NCBI GenBank assembly: GCA_020698575.1
Contig: CM036255.1
Location: 18,218,501-18,282,500 of the forward strand
Reading direction: 5' to 3'
Length of the DNA: 64,000 nt
Source of the DNA: Bostrychus sinensis
Lineage: Eukaryota > Chordata > Actinopteri > Gobiiformes > Eleotridae
Made by a program: the position numbers and the translations under genes. Shown in pieces: positions 11,074 to 23,283 of this stretch (position 1 is the first letter of the stretch; each line of letters starts with the position of its first letter). Below the pieces are notes generated by a model. It saw only the letters and a program-made list of their open reading frames with translations. It searched no databases and was not told the origin of the DNA.

Positions 11074-12062
11074 ATCACAGTATATAATTATGTGAGAAAA
11101 TCATGTTGTGGATCTGAGAGAAAATAATGAGATGTTGTAGACAATACAACGAGGAACTACTTCAGGACTTCAAGGAAATGTGATAATTGTGTCTTCCCTG
11201 CTGGAATTGACCTTCCAATAAACCAGACGATGTTTTTTTTCCAATAGATCAGACTAGTTTTTTTATTTTAATATATGTATACAGTATACTGTATATTAGT
11301 TCAGATAAGGTCAAACTACACCAACCCTATAATATTTGGGCACTCATCCATCCAGTCATAACAGTTTTCTTATCTATATGTCAGTGTTGCTGTATACATT
11401 AGAAGCTGCTGTTTTATTTCATCAGCTGCTTGGCACAAATTGTTCGGAAATAACTTGGGGAAACTTTTCTTTAGAAGTAACAATGGCCGTCTTGAGAGAG
11501 GCACTTCCCCACAATGCACTGGGGAGATAAGAGCAGCCTCTTACATACTGGAGGAAGCAATCTCTCACAGTGTGACATTTGTTTAAACAACTTGTAAACA
11601 GGCCTTTCAACAACATCATCTTATGGAGAGATTTAAAAAGCAATCTGCTGCTGTCCAATATAATATAGTGATTCATTATTTAAAGTAAAGTGAAGTCCTT
11701 ATGTTAAAGATTATAATGTAATTTACTATAAAACAGTTGGAGGACTTCTTTCCTATCTGGGAGTTAGTTTACAGCTGTTTCAATCTATACATATGGAAAA
11801 GGTTTCCAGAAAATAAAAGAGCTGCTTCTCAGCAATGCACAGCTGTACATTCAACAGTTTTTTTAGGCCAAGTCTTGTGCTTACTTATTTGTCTTTTATA
11901 TGTAGTTAAAAAGAATAAAAGGGGAGGTTACAACTATGTAATAACTGCAAATAAGTTTAACAATGTGTTGCCAAAATTACAGCAATAATGTAACTTATTT
12001 CAGATATGCAATCAATAGTCTACATTTTGTCTGCACTGTACGGTACACAGCACACAGTCTCT

Positions 12063-12318
12063 CTAGGTGGAGTCTGCACGTCCTGCCCATGTTACGGGAA
12101 TTGATTCTCTCTGGGTGCTCCAGCGTTCCTCCCACCATCCAGTGACATACATGTGTTTGGAGAACTGGTGACTCTAAATTGCCCATAGTGAATGATTCTG
12201 AGTGTTGGTTGTCTGTCTTTGTATGTCTCTGTGTCAGCTCTGCGACTAACTGGTCACTGTCCAGGGTGTACCCCACCTAAGGCCCATAGTTATTGGGATA
12301 GGCTCCAGTACCCATGGC
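12063..12318 (+). repeat. dispersed repeat ('GTGACTCTAAATTGCCCATAG' family)
   Basis: Blocks GTGGAGTCTGCACGTCCTG, TCCTCCCACCATCCAG, GTGACTCTAAATTGCCCATA, GTCCAGGGTGTACCCC and GGGATAGGCTCCAGTACCC occur in order. A second + copy is at 53380-53613 and a degraded reverse one at 22978-23125. It is a very common fish repeat of unsettled class to me. Confidence 0.7.
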
Positions 12319-12824
12319 CTTTTTACTTGAGTCATATTACTTCAAAATAGGAGTAGGCTAGTTTTTCTGGAGTACTGTATGAGTGTGTAATTTATTAAGA
12401 TAAAAAACATCTATATTTTTCATGTCAAGGGACCATCAAAACAACCTTTATACTGAAAAAAATGGTTTGAACCTTTAACCATACATACTTTAGGTTAATG
12501 TATGTGAATAAAGAGTAGAGATAGTAAATATAAGAAAGGACCTGTGGGAGTGCACTGGTGGACTCATAACCCCACTCGAGGCCCCTGTCAAGTCTCCAGA
12601 GAAGCAGATATAATGTATTTAATTGGTTCTTCTCCCAGTTACATGAACAAGAGTAAACCACAGAAACCTTACAGGGAGGTTTCTGTGTGGGTCAAAGGCA
12701 GAATGACTTCCCTCTGCTGCCTCAGCAATCAGAACTGCTGTGTTTTAGGCAAATACTTCCAGCCTGCAATTTTCAAGAGACTACTCATTTAGAGCTGATA
12801 AGAAAAGAATCCTATATTCCCATA

Positions 12825-13030
12825 CAGAGGTGAAAGAAGTACTCAAGTACTGTTACTGCAAAAAAAACATCCTCGAGTAGAAGTAAAAGTGCTCAACAAA
12901 TTGTTTCTTGAATAAAGTAAGTATTAAGTGTAATAGTGACTTAAGTGTAACTGCAACTACTACAACAAAGTCTACCATTACTACTTCAACAACTGCTACT
13001 ACTACTGCTGCAACTAATAATAATATTAAT
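12825..13030 (+). mobile_element. hAT-like family left end with ACT-rich cargo
   Basis: Begins CAGAGGTGAAAGAAGTACTC at about 12825, the CAGAGGTG terminus expected of a hAT element. It continues with CTCGAGTAGAAGTAAAAGTG and passes into an ACT/ACA trinucleotide array (12955-13020). No right terminus is present. Confidence 0.55.
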
Positions 13031-15575
13031 CTTGCTATTACTAGCCATTTTGCTTACATTCTTTTCTTTGGCTGGATTAAGGCCAAACCACACACACCAC
13101 ATGACTGCTCTGACCTTATAGGACATCCGGGACCCCTTTCCCCCACTTTTCATCTTTGTTCAACTCTTTAAATGGTGGCTCACTCTGGTGACCTCTGTCT
13201 GAACAAAGGGATTAGACAAGTGCATGGTGGTACAGGGCAACATGCTAACACAAAAATGCAGTTAATGACGCTAAATGTCTGGAGCCCTAATCTTGAATTC
13301 AAAAGTTATTTGCAAAGAGCCCTCAGTGACCCACTTTTGGATTTTATTTTTATCAACTTAAAGTTTTTTGTGAACAATATCTCTGGCATTATCTCGGGCT
13401 TTAACGAGCTCAGGGAGGTGCTTTGTTTAGTAGAGATGTAGGGTCAAGGGTGGATTAATACACATATTTTACTGAAGGATCCATCTATTCAGACCAAAAT
13501 AAGCAAGTTTTTTTGTACTGAAACAGACTGAAAGTGTCTTTTTGCGAAATTGTTGACCTTGTTCCCAGTGTGTACGTCTATGGCGCATGACACACATCCA
13601 GCAGAGACACAGCAAACGTTTTTTCTTAGGAAAAATAAGGATACATTTGGGTTAGTAAAAAATGATGAACTCTAATGTCTGCTGATGTTGTTGCTCTCTG
13701 TGAAGCCATCACAGACTCAAAAAGGAGTGGAAAAATATTAAGGATAGACAGAGCGATCAACATGGAGAGCTGCTGCAAACACCATAGGAAGGATTATGAA
13801 TACTGATGGATTAGAAGGTCTGCAAAAACATTATAGCCAAGCAACAAGAAAAAGAAGACTGTTGCTATAGGTTGCTATAGGTATGTCTAACATATGAGCA
13901 GAGAGACACCAGTAATTATGTTTTAATCACATTTTCAAGTTATATATTTTTGCATTATTTGTCTTTAAACTCTCTCTATTATACAGAAATGAAAACTGTT
14001 TATTGCAGTATAAGAGACATATTTTGTCAGAGAAATATTTAAGTGTGGTTTGGTCATGTTCATAGACTAACATCTGTCCCACATGATTCTGCTTTTCAGG
14101 CTTGGTTATAAAAGTTATCTTGGAGGTATGTTCCTTCTGCATTTTCTTTCTGTCATTGGTGGGAAACTCTGGGTTAGTGCTAGTGCCCAGACTTAGCCTA
14201 TACTCGAATGGTTAGTGCATTACATCATTGTCTATAAATACCGTCTATAGTCGCACACATTAAATGTTAAAAGAATGTGCAAAATCAAAATATTTTAGCA
14301 TGAAGTCATTTTGTCCGGAGTCCATTGCTGCAGTAACATCTTTCACCTCAGCCCAGACACAGATCTCACTGCAGTAATCCCTCCAGGTTGGGGGGTTGTA
14401 TGGGGGTCAGCATTTGCCGGACACAGCTTTTATTTGGACCCGATTACTTTTGGGCACAGTCATCGTATGGCCTCTGTGGACAGGGATAACAGTCTTTAGG
14501 GTTGGATTGGCGTCCGCTTCACTGCCTCCATTCACTGGGACAGGCACAATCATTTGGGACTGGCAGCTAACACCTAACCAACGAAGTCAGGGCCAGCACA
14601 GTCAGCAAATACACCCCCCAAAACCACTCATATAGATGAAGGCAAATGAGAAAGGACAACATGATGAAGAAATTTGGATGACACATGGGGGGAAAAATGC
14701 TTGTATAAAAAACAGTGAAGAGGCAGCAGAATAGAAAAGTGATTTTTCATGAGCTGACTTGTTGCAGATCTCTTGAATTAAAGTCATTTCCACATTTAGT
14801 CTTTTGTCATATCGACTCTTCTGCAACCTCTTCTGTCACCCTGACGAATTTCATGCTCTCTTTTACTACATCCATAATTGTTCTCTTTGGCCTTCCTCTA
14901 GGCCTCCTACTTTGCCTGTCATCTCTAAGCTTAGCATCCTTTCACCAATATGTTAAGCTGTCCTTCTAATGCACTCATTGCTACTCCCATCTATTCTGCA
15001 CCTATTCAGGGCACTGTGTCCCATTTAAAAACATCTACATAGGGAGGGAGCAATAATAGTGGGGCTTTGCTGCTCTCTGCTGGTCTAATCTGAAACTTGT
15101 GGAAGCTTAAACAGGATCAGACATGGTTAGTAACCATTGGTTACTACAATAAATTCCTACATAATGTCATGTTCATTATATAGGAATTTAATGTAGCAAA
15201 TAATGACAAGTATAACACGCCTGATGTAAGCCTAGTTTCAGTCTTTAGATTTAACCCTCTAATGTTGAGTGAAAGAGTCATAGGACTATCTTATTTATAT
15301 TTTCATTATGCAAATAAGTCATTCTAGTTACGTGTATTTGGGCAAAAATAATACTGTATATTCTTAATAATGGTTATAGATTTAAAAAAATGCATCGATC
15401 AAATGTCTGTTTAATGATAATCGCATTATGACAACAGTAGAAAATGTGGCTTTAAATGGCTTGTACCATTGAATAAAAAAGGGTCAGTTTTTACAACTTT
15501 TGGATTTAATTTGTCTTTCTTTATGAGGCTAATTTGCTATCAACACGAGACTACAATATAGTTTTATTACAATGT

Positions 15576-15620
15576 CACGTGTTTGAACAGTAACCATGAC
15601 GACTGCTCGAGACCGGAAGT
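15576..15620 (+). promoter_or_regulatory. fam8a1 promoter motifs: E-box and ETS site
   Basis: A CACGTG E-box (15576-15581, within GTCACGTGT) and a perfect ETS/GABPA-type site CCGGAAGT (15613-15620) lie 145-190 bases before the fam8a1 ATG. No TATA box is seen. This is a typical housekeeping arrangement. The E-box context resembles USF/TFE-type sites. Confidence 0.55.
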
Positions 15621-15652
15621 CCTTATATTTACTACTAGCGTTAGCTCCTGGC

Positions 15653-15672
15653 TGTGTGTGTGTGTGTGTGTG
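15653..15672. repeat. TG dinucleotide microsatellite in the fam8a1 leader region
   Basis: Ten TG units about 90 bases before the fam8a1 start codon, downstream of the ETS site. They are therefore probably inside the 5' untranslated leader. Confidence 0.8.
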
Positions 15673-15763
15673 GCGGGTCTGCAGTGACAGAAGAGGGGAT
15701 TAGCACTGACTTTAAAGAGCTTTTGCTGCCAAACTGGGTACCTTTTGTCGATATTATTAAGAC

Positions 15764-18592
15764 ATGTTTTCGTCTATATCCAGTGATAAAACCCCGGAGA
15801 ATGCTGAACGTGAGAGCACCGCGACAACGGAGTATTGCCAGAAGTTGCAGCAGTGGATGTGGAACTATTACTGGGGGTATGCGAGCTGGCAGAGCTGGGT
15901 AGCCCTGTCCACGCTACCCTTCCCTCCTCCGTACGGTGTGCCGCCTCCACACGGGACACAAACAGCCGGGGGACCTGTCTCGACTGGACACCAGACTTTT
16001 GACTCAAGAAACTGGTACAATTACCCATATCCGCTTAGTTTACCTCTGTCTCCCGGGGGCGCTCAGACTTACGCATCTTACCAGACCATACCCGGCTCCC
16101 AAACCCCTACGGATGCTCGTTCAGGACAGCAGCAAAATGGGACCCCACCACACCCAGGTATTCTAGTAATATAAGAGCATATGTGGTCATAAATGCATGT
16201 GAGTGTGCGTGGTCTTTGTTAAGCCACGTCATGAGTCTGAAAGCAGGCTTATGGGAAATACGATTATACGCTTAAGTATGGCTCTTCCAGGCCTCCATTA
16301 CTACTGTCTGCAGACTGCACAAGTTATTTGTTCAGTGAAAATGTATCCCACAAAGGCATACATAGTGGATTTGTGTGTGTTTTACCAGGGAGAGAGTACA
16401 CCATCCCCTCTCCCTTCCAGAGGTTTCTGGCTGAGACAGTGGACTTCTTTATCTTGTTTTGTGTGAAGGCTACAATCGTGCTGTGTATAATGCATCTGAG
16501 TGGAATGAAGTAAGTAAACATGATGCAGTTGCTCATAAATGAACTTGACTATACATATTTCACCTATGGCTTGATATAAACATTGCTAACATACAATACA
16601 GTCCAAAAGGCTTAGCCAGGTTTTATTTAACAAAGGCTAAGAACCATGTTAATCCATGTACAGAAATGCACAAAATTGCAAAGAAAAGAAAAAAGAAAAG
16701 CACTCTGAGACCTCTGTCTGGCAATAACAAAGATATATAGGGCCTTGAATGTGAAGACTTTCTAGTTCAGCAGTAAATGCTATTTCAATTGAACCACAAA
16801 ACAATTATATCTCACAAGAATCTTCTAAATCTTATTATTTGTTCTTTAAGTGATATGAGTGACGTTAGTAGCTTCGGTCTGTAATATCTCAAAATGTTAC
16901 AGAATCCCTTAAAACACTCCTGGATCTAAACAGTGAGATATAATTAGATATTTTTTTCACATGACTGAATTCAGTCAAAACCTGGTGAACCATATTTTAC
17001 AACTGTTAGTTATGCAAAGTATACAGATCCTATAAAGAGAGGGACCCCAGGAAGGCATCATATGTTTTATGTTGTCTTCCTGGGGTTGTTTTATGTCTTC
17101 TCACAGCCTTTCTTCTTCTTCTTTAAGGGACATTGCCAAATTTATAACCCACTTTATTGTGGAGGAAATTGATGAAAACACATCTATGGAGGACCTTCAG
17201 AAGATGATGGCTGTCGCGCTGGTGTACAGGGTCCTTGTGTGCGTGTATGAGGTGAGTAAATGTTTGTAGTATGTCCTGAAGACCACATTTACCTATTTAA
17301 ATACAAGCTGCTTAAGGAACTGTTTGAGTGTTGGTTCAAGTTCCCATTAGCATACAGTATTTGTTTATAATGCAGATACAGTTCTCTTTTCCCATTGAGG
17401 CTAGTGATGCAATGTTTTATGCACAGTTGCCTGAGATGAAGCAATATACCAGGGCTGAGGTTGGCTCACTGCATTGGCTTGTTTTCCCAGAAGGCACCTG
17501 CACTGGGAATTCACCTCAGTTCTGACAAATACCATCTGGCTTATATCTTGTCATTATAAATATTTGTATCATTTTAGTCCGTGTAGTTGCCTATACCCCT
17601 ACATATTGCATTTGTTGTAACTTAGCCAATAGCTGATTGTGCTGTTGTCCAATTAGACCATTTGCATTTGGAGTGCTGGGGGGGCCACACCAGGGAAGTT
17701 TCTGCTCGGCCTCCAAGTAGTGACGTGTGATACTACAACGATGATTCGCCCAAACCGAGTCCTTGTTGTCCCGGCAACAAATGTCTCCCTCTCTGCGTGA
17801 GTCAACACATTACTTGTTACCTATGGCCTGATCTAGGGCTCACACTGTGTTAATGTGTTGTAATTGTTTACCTGAAGAACAGACTAAAAGGCTCATGTAC
17901 AAGACTCATGGAAATATCCTTTTTTTTTTAATTGTTATTTTATTTGATTATTTAATAGTTGTTTGTTTTATTAATTTGAGTGATTTATTATTTTTTTATT
18001 AAGTTAAAACATAATAAAAGGAAATTAGAAATAACAGGAATTTAAAAAAAAACAAAAAACAATACTTGTTTTTTAGTCAAAACATTTGACTATTTTGTTT
18101 AAAATTGGATCTTTGACCTATTTAAGTTCCGCAAACACTGCACCACTTCTCTTATTTTGATGTATTGGAAAGTAATTTAAAGTTATGCTCTAAAGAAAAA
18201 GATTGCACCTGAGAAGCGGATCATTTAGCAGTGGTCTCTTATTTTTCCGGCTCTGTATCTATAATAATATGACATAATCATCATAATTATCACAATTAAA
18301 TAAATGCATGAAATATTTCACTCTGCATGTACTGTCAATATACTCCCTTTTTGAATTAAACTACTGAAATACATTGAAATAAATGAATTGTTGTGGGACT
18401 GTACTGTATATCCTTATCATATTCTGTGTTTATCTTGTCTCTTTCAGCTCTGCTGTTCGAGCCCTGAACAAGAACTTCTCCATTGCTTTCCTGTTTCCCG
18501 TCTTCATAACTCTACTGTTTTTCCAGCACAACCGGACTGTGTATGATATTGTTGCCGGTACCATTGTTGTACAGCGAAGAACAGCCAGGTAG
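15764..18592 (+). CDS. fam8a1: FAM8A1, RDD-domain ER membrane protein, 5 exons
   Basis: FAM8A1 is an ER multi-pass membrane protein known as a cofactor of the HRD1 ubiquitin-ligase complex in ER-associated degradation. Coding exons are 15764-16157, 16389-16509, 17128-17251, 17657-17796 and 18448-18592, all GT-AG, totalling 924 nt and 307 residues plus stop. Exon 1 gives a soluble N-terminal part with a W/Y-rich segment (about residues 29-44) and a P/G/Q-rich linker to about 131. The RDD domain follows: GREYTIPSPFQRFLAETVDFFIL (R143 and D150 are the R...D pair), a first membrane segment about 147-168, the conserved EEIDENTSMEDLQKMM loop, a second segment about 199-220, the GGATPGKFLLGL motif (221-232), and a third segment about 270-285 followed by HNRTVYDIVAGTIVV with D293. 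The RDD part is nearly colinear with my memory of human FAM8A1. Human is longer (about 413) because of its N-terminus. The start is the first ATG of exon 1. Confidence 0.95.
16735..16955 (-). repeat. composite SINE inside fam8a1 intron 2
   Basis: Shares TTTCTAGTTCAGCAGTAAATG, AACACTCCTGGATCTAAAC and TCTGTAATATCTCAAAATGT blocks with the copy at 9690-9985. The direction, as judged from the A-box side, is minus. Confidence 0.55.
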
Positions 18593-19098
18593 CCTTGTCT
18601 CAACTATGTAATACAATGGTACTAGGAGCACTGTTGTGGACCAACCTTGAATTGCACAAATATAGGAATATACAAATATACAAATATAGTATACATTTTT
18701 ATGCAGAATGCACTGGAGCTAAAGGAAACTTGCAGGTTTGAATGTGAGGAGATACAGGATGTCCAGAGTTCCCAGAAGTATTTTTTATTACTATGCTGAA
18801 GTGAATTAATGTTTTTGCAAAAGTTTATTTCCCTAATGCTAGTGAAGTTAACACTAACCATGTTGTATATAGTGAAACAATGCTGCGTTGTTCTGGTTTG
18901 TTCTTGTGCCTATGGAAATGATGGGTTGGGGTGGGGATGTCTATTATTATTATTACAAGGCCACTATTGAGGATTAGCTCTTCTCAAAGTTGTGTACAAG
19001 TAATTTACTGGCATGGGTTTTCTGTTCACTTATATATTTACTATTTTGCAATCAGAAAGTGAACAAATGCTTTTGCAACAATGCAAAACACTATTAAT

Positions 19099-19109
19099 AA
19101 TAAAATAAA
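19099..19109 (+). terminator. candidate fam8a1 polyadenylation signals
   Basis: Overlapping AATAAA hexamers at 19099-19104 and 19104-19109, about 510 bases after the fam8a1 stop. They would give a 3' UTR of about half a kilobase. Confidence 0.4.
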
Positions 19110-20519
19110 TCCTGGGTGTGTTAAAAATGTATAAGTTATACTGTAGTGTTTATGCCTATACTATACTTTACCAAAGTGCATGAATTTTATTATGGTAATA
19201 GTCTGTTAGAGCCCACGTGAACTAGGGATAGATTATAGGCATATTTTACTCTAACCTATTGTCCTGAATGCATCTGAAATTACATGTATTACCTGCAAGC
19301 ACGATCAACAGTATTTAGTGTTACTTAATTGATGTATTTTTGGAAGACATGGTGCTGTAATTGCTTTTCCAAATTGCAGTTGTGTTACATTCTAAGGTTT
19401 GCACCTGTAACATTAGCTAGGGGCCTATTTTGTCTTGTGGTCTCTAAAGAAGATGCAGCGTTGAATAGGATCTTTGAAAAATTGTGGGTTTTAATTGGCA
19501 GCCATTAATCCTTATGAATTAGTAATCATTGCCAGTCTCTTGACAACAAACTTACTTTGATAGAAATGACAGAAATCAAATTTTCTATTCAGCATTTAAT
19601 GTTCTTTCCTTTAAGGCATTGTGCAAGACATATACAGAGAGAGTCACCAGTTCTCCTAACACATATGTCTTTGAGCGTTTGGAGGATATTGCTGATTACT
19701 TTTCTACTTGAGTAATAACATTCTGAAGTACTTTTATTTGAGTATATGTTTTGATTACTTCTTTCACTTTTGGATTTTAGACAGCAATGTGTGTTACATA
19801 GCCTTGATGCACTAAGAAAATAGTTTTAGTTTAAATGATCTGCACAAAACAAAAGCTAACCAAACATTTTGTCAGCTTTTGTGTACGTTTTCTAAAAGTT
19901 GACTACCGCTCTTATCCTCGTTGCAACTTTTTGTGCCAAGAGCCATGAGTTGTCCTCTGTACTGTGCAAGTATAAGAGAGAGGCTTAGCAGTAATTGTGC
20001 CCCGGGTGTCCCTAATACACATCACACAGGGACGAGAGAAAACCCAAAGAGTGAGACACAAAAAGGGATTAATAGTAAGACAAAAACCCAGGAGGGTGGA
20101 AGGGATGGGAGAAGACAGTGGAGGAGAAGAGTGGAGCTGCAGAGGGACAGAGCGTTTGAAAATTCTCTCTGATCTCTGAGCACTGGGACCAGAGGCGATG
20201 AGAAACCCTGCAGAAAACCCCATTAAAATTCAACCAGCCGCGTTAAAGCTTGCAGATATTATACAAGAGGTGCCCTGTACTCCTCAGCTCTCAGCGTGTT
20301 TGCTCTACGGCATGCAACTAAAATACAAACACACATCTTTCAGCGTTGATCATGAGTCTGCTGATGCTGACTTGTCCTGTATAGTGTTTCACTTTTAATT
20401 GGTTGTTTCAATGTGACACGAGCTGTTGTAAAAAACAATAAGTTCATGAGCAGTAACTCCACTCACAGATCCTGGTCTGTCGGCCTGAGGAACAAACCAG
20501 CAGAATTTTAGAAATACTG

Positions 20520-20812
20520 AGGTCCATCGACTGAGGTTTATTTCTAGTTTGGTTTTTGTTTAGACCTAGTTTCATTCTGGTTTAGTCCAGGTTTGTTTTT
20601 TGTTTAGATGTGGCTTAGTCCTGGCTAAGTCCTGGTTTTGTTCTGATTTAGACCTTGTTTAGACACGGTCTAAACCTTGTTTAAACCTGATTTAGTCCTT
20701 GTTTAGACATTTTGAGACCTAGTTTAGTTCTGATTTGGTCCTTGTTTAGTCCTGGTTACGGCCTTGCTGAACCCTGGTTTAGTCCTGGTTTAGACCTGGT
20801 TTAAAATACTGA
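20520..20812. repeat. minisatellite of TTTAGTCCTGG-type units
   Basis: About 20 diverged units of 10-14 bases around TTTAGTCCTGG/TTTAGACCTGG in tandem. Shorter relatives are at 907-1045, 44320-44405 and 62198-62268, so this simple array is dispersed. Confidence 0.75.
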
Positions 20813-21594
20813 GATCCGGACCACAGGGACCTATTTTGGTGCGTACAGCCATGGCAAGAGTGCTAACTACTCTACCAGCATACACCCCTTCTCTGTGATG
20901 AAAAAAACTAAAAGAACTAACTAAGTCAAAGTAATCTTGGTTAGTGAAGGAGTGGTATTTTACATTAGTCATGCAACTTTGTGTTCTGACATATCCAGCC
21001 ATGTTACCGGATTTAACCACCAGAGGGCGTCTCTATCTCACTGTCTATCACCGCCTCTCTCCTCTGAAATTACTTCTTATTGGTTCCCCGGAGCCCCACA
21101 GTGGGAGACTCACCGACCAATCAGCGCACATCTAGGCCACAAACATCTGAAGTAGTAATAATGTGGAATGTGCTGGCTCGGCATGAGCTGTCAACTAGAG
21201 CATGTAGTACTACAGTGTACGGAGGGAGGAGGCGCGCGGGAGGGGGAGAGACTCACGATGACAGAGCACAAGCTGTATTGTGTGAAGTGTCAACCAGTCT
21301 GTCAGCTGTCTGCAACTTCAGACCACACCCTTCAGAACTCTCGACCAAGTTTACACGTCTGTTTAATCCATGCAAATATGAAAATTATAGGGTTAAGATC
21401 ATCTAAAGTGTGAATAGGCCGATCGCCGTTATCTAGTGCCCACCTTAAGGAAGAACAGTGGAGGTATGTATAATAATGCAAAGGGTCAAACAAGAAACCA
21501 TGCAAGCAAATTATACATTTTGCAGCCAAGTATTTCGAGTTTATTAAAATTTATATTTTTGTGTTCAGTAGGCAGAGTAACGAGATGGCACACT

Positions 21595-22022
21595 TATTTA
21601 CTTTAGTACATTTTACTTTCATTTTTGAAATTGGTATTAAAGTGTAGGTAGTAATAGTAATAGCTGTATGAGGGAGAGTTTTAGTAGTGGTAATATTATC
21701 AGAAGTAATAGCGATAGCACTAGTAATAAAAATAATAGTAGTCATAGCAATAGTATTAAAACCGGTAGTGGTAATAGTACAGACCAGAGCAGTAGTGGTA
21801 GCAGTAAAAGTAAGTAAGTTTAGTTTGGTAGTAGTGGTAGAATGCAGTAAGTAGGCCTACTTTCTTTTTATGTAAAATTTAGAGTCAGTTTTACTTTTGC
21901 ATCATATTTAAATATCACATTTGTTAAGTGCATACACTGTACTGCTACTTGAGTAATATTATTGTATTTTGAAGTGACAGTACTTTTACTAGAGTAAAGA
22001 TATTGTACCTCTTCCACCTCTG
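21595..22022 (-). mobile_element. TACT-rich hAT-like copy with AGT array, right end preserved
   Basis: The right boundary reads TATTGTACCTCTTCCACCTCTG (ending 22022), the reverse complement of a CAGAGGTGG terminus. The inside holds long AGT/AGC/AAT-rich trinucleotides (21640-21850), then GAGTAATATTATTGTATTTT and GACAGTACTTTTACT blocks. The left boundary is unclear. Confidence 0.5.
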
Positions 22023-22738
22023 ACACTAGGGTATCTACTATCTACTGTCTAGCTTTATTTGACCTTTGTGTCAGGCAGTTAATGTGAGGACATGCTGTAT
22101 GTTACATCACAATGTGCTTTAACTTAAATTATTATCTACAAAGGTATGTTGACCTAGTAACAACCCCGCTAGTATAGTGAACGTACAGTACACTTTCAAA
22201 AGTATTTTCAGCGTTTGAACATCTGTGCATTTTTCACCGTAAATGAGAAGTGAACTTGTATACTCCCAATGCAAAGATAAGGGGAAACACTCTGACCAAA
22301 AAATGCTGTCTAGAGAAACTCTTTAAGTACATTTGGGTGTATATGTTTAATGCTTGGAAGGATACCAGCTCATTATGAGAAATTGTATGTGTTATGCAAT
22401 TAGGGCTGGTGTGATTTAAGGACTCTGCATAATTGAAAACTTAAGAACTGAGAAATTGAAGTGGAAATGATCTATAAATAGACCAAAGGTTGCTGGGATA
22501 AAAAAAAGACCAGACTGTGAATGTTGCTGCGTGTCTTACTTTAAAAATAGCTGACTGTAACAGCACTTTGAATTTTCTGGAAACTTGGGCTAGTATCACA
22601 CTACAGATATTGTGGTTATGCATCTGCTGTCCACGTCATATGATACTGCTAATGTGATCTCACTGAAATACTTCCTTGACCTTGTACGTGAACATGTCAT
22701 GGGACATCTGCCAAAAGAATAGCATTCCTGTACAACTC

Positions 22739-22761
22739 TTTTTTTTTTTTTTTTTTTTTTT
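22739..22761. repeat. poly(T) tract
   Basis: 23 consecutive T; possibly the tail of an old retro-insert on the minus strand. Confidence 0.8.
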
Positions 22762-22977
22762 AATGAATCCGTGATTACCTGCTGAATGTAATTAACAGTC
22801 ACATGCATTAGTGGAAAAAAGACACCTTACAAACGGTAAACAAATATTTCTATGTCCAGTAATGAGGGACTTTTTTCTTGGTGTGTGGTTGTGGGATACC
22901 AAACAAATGCCTTTTTCAACTTACACACATCAAAATGTTGCTGGCTTGCATCAAATCTTCTATTACTTATTCCTTTT

Positions 22978-23125
22978 AGGGAATGCTGGTGGCTGGCGGG
23001 TAACCCAGCAGCTACGGGCTTTAGGTGGGGTTCACCCTGGACGGTGGGAGGAAGCTGGAGAAAACGCATAGTAACAACTCCTCTCCCCTTAGAGAGTTTG
23101 TCTCTCAGTCAGCCTGAGGATCTAA
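22978..23125 (-). repeat. reverse fragment of a dispersed repeat
   Basis: GGTGGGGTTCACCCTGGACGGTGGGAGGAAGCTGG is the opposite-strand version of the GTCCAGGGTGTACCCC/CCTCCCACCATCC blocks at 12063-12318, in shortened form. Confidence 0.5.
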
Positions 23126-23216
23126 CCCTGTCCCATCTTGTAAGCACCTTCCAAGTCCATGGCATATTCTGATTATTGACATAGTGGGGCATCTACTCCA
23201 GGAGGTTAAAGATGAT

Positions 23217-23275
23217 CAGAGGTGGAAAGTAACTTCGTACTTTTTCTTGATTTGCTTTGAAGTAATAAATTCTTG
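23217..23275 (+). mobile_element. left end of a TACT-rich hAT-like copy, interrupted
   Basis: CAGAGGTGGAAAGTAACTTC at about 23217 is the cleanest CAGAGGTGG terminus in the window. The copy is cut off after about 60 bases, directly before the Tc1-like element. That suggests deletion or insertion at the junction. Confidence 0.5.
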
Positions 23276-23283
23276 GTGATACA

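Larger units (their letters stand above)
6700..15560. other. intergenic stretch between the fabp11-like gene and fam8a1
   Basis: No conserved protein-coding gene was recognised here. Long open frames such as those near 6870-7265 and 7938-8310 lack splice sites, family similarity or codon bias. The stretch holds SINE-like copies (7771-7865, 9690-9985), the GGATAAATG repeat (8441-8526), TACT-rich hAT-like copies (10575-10690, 12825-13030), a truncated hAT copy ending at 11073 and a dispersed repeat at 12063-12318. Two more GC-rich unique patches, at 8840-9000 and 14305-14640, could be old exons or regulatory DNA. Confidence 0.6.

Noticed and set aside
14305..14640. GC-rich unique patch with a 79-residue open frame
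   Set aside because: No acceptor/donor pair fits the frame and no homology is recognised.
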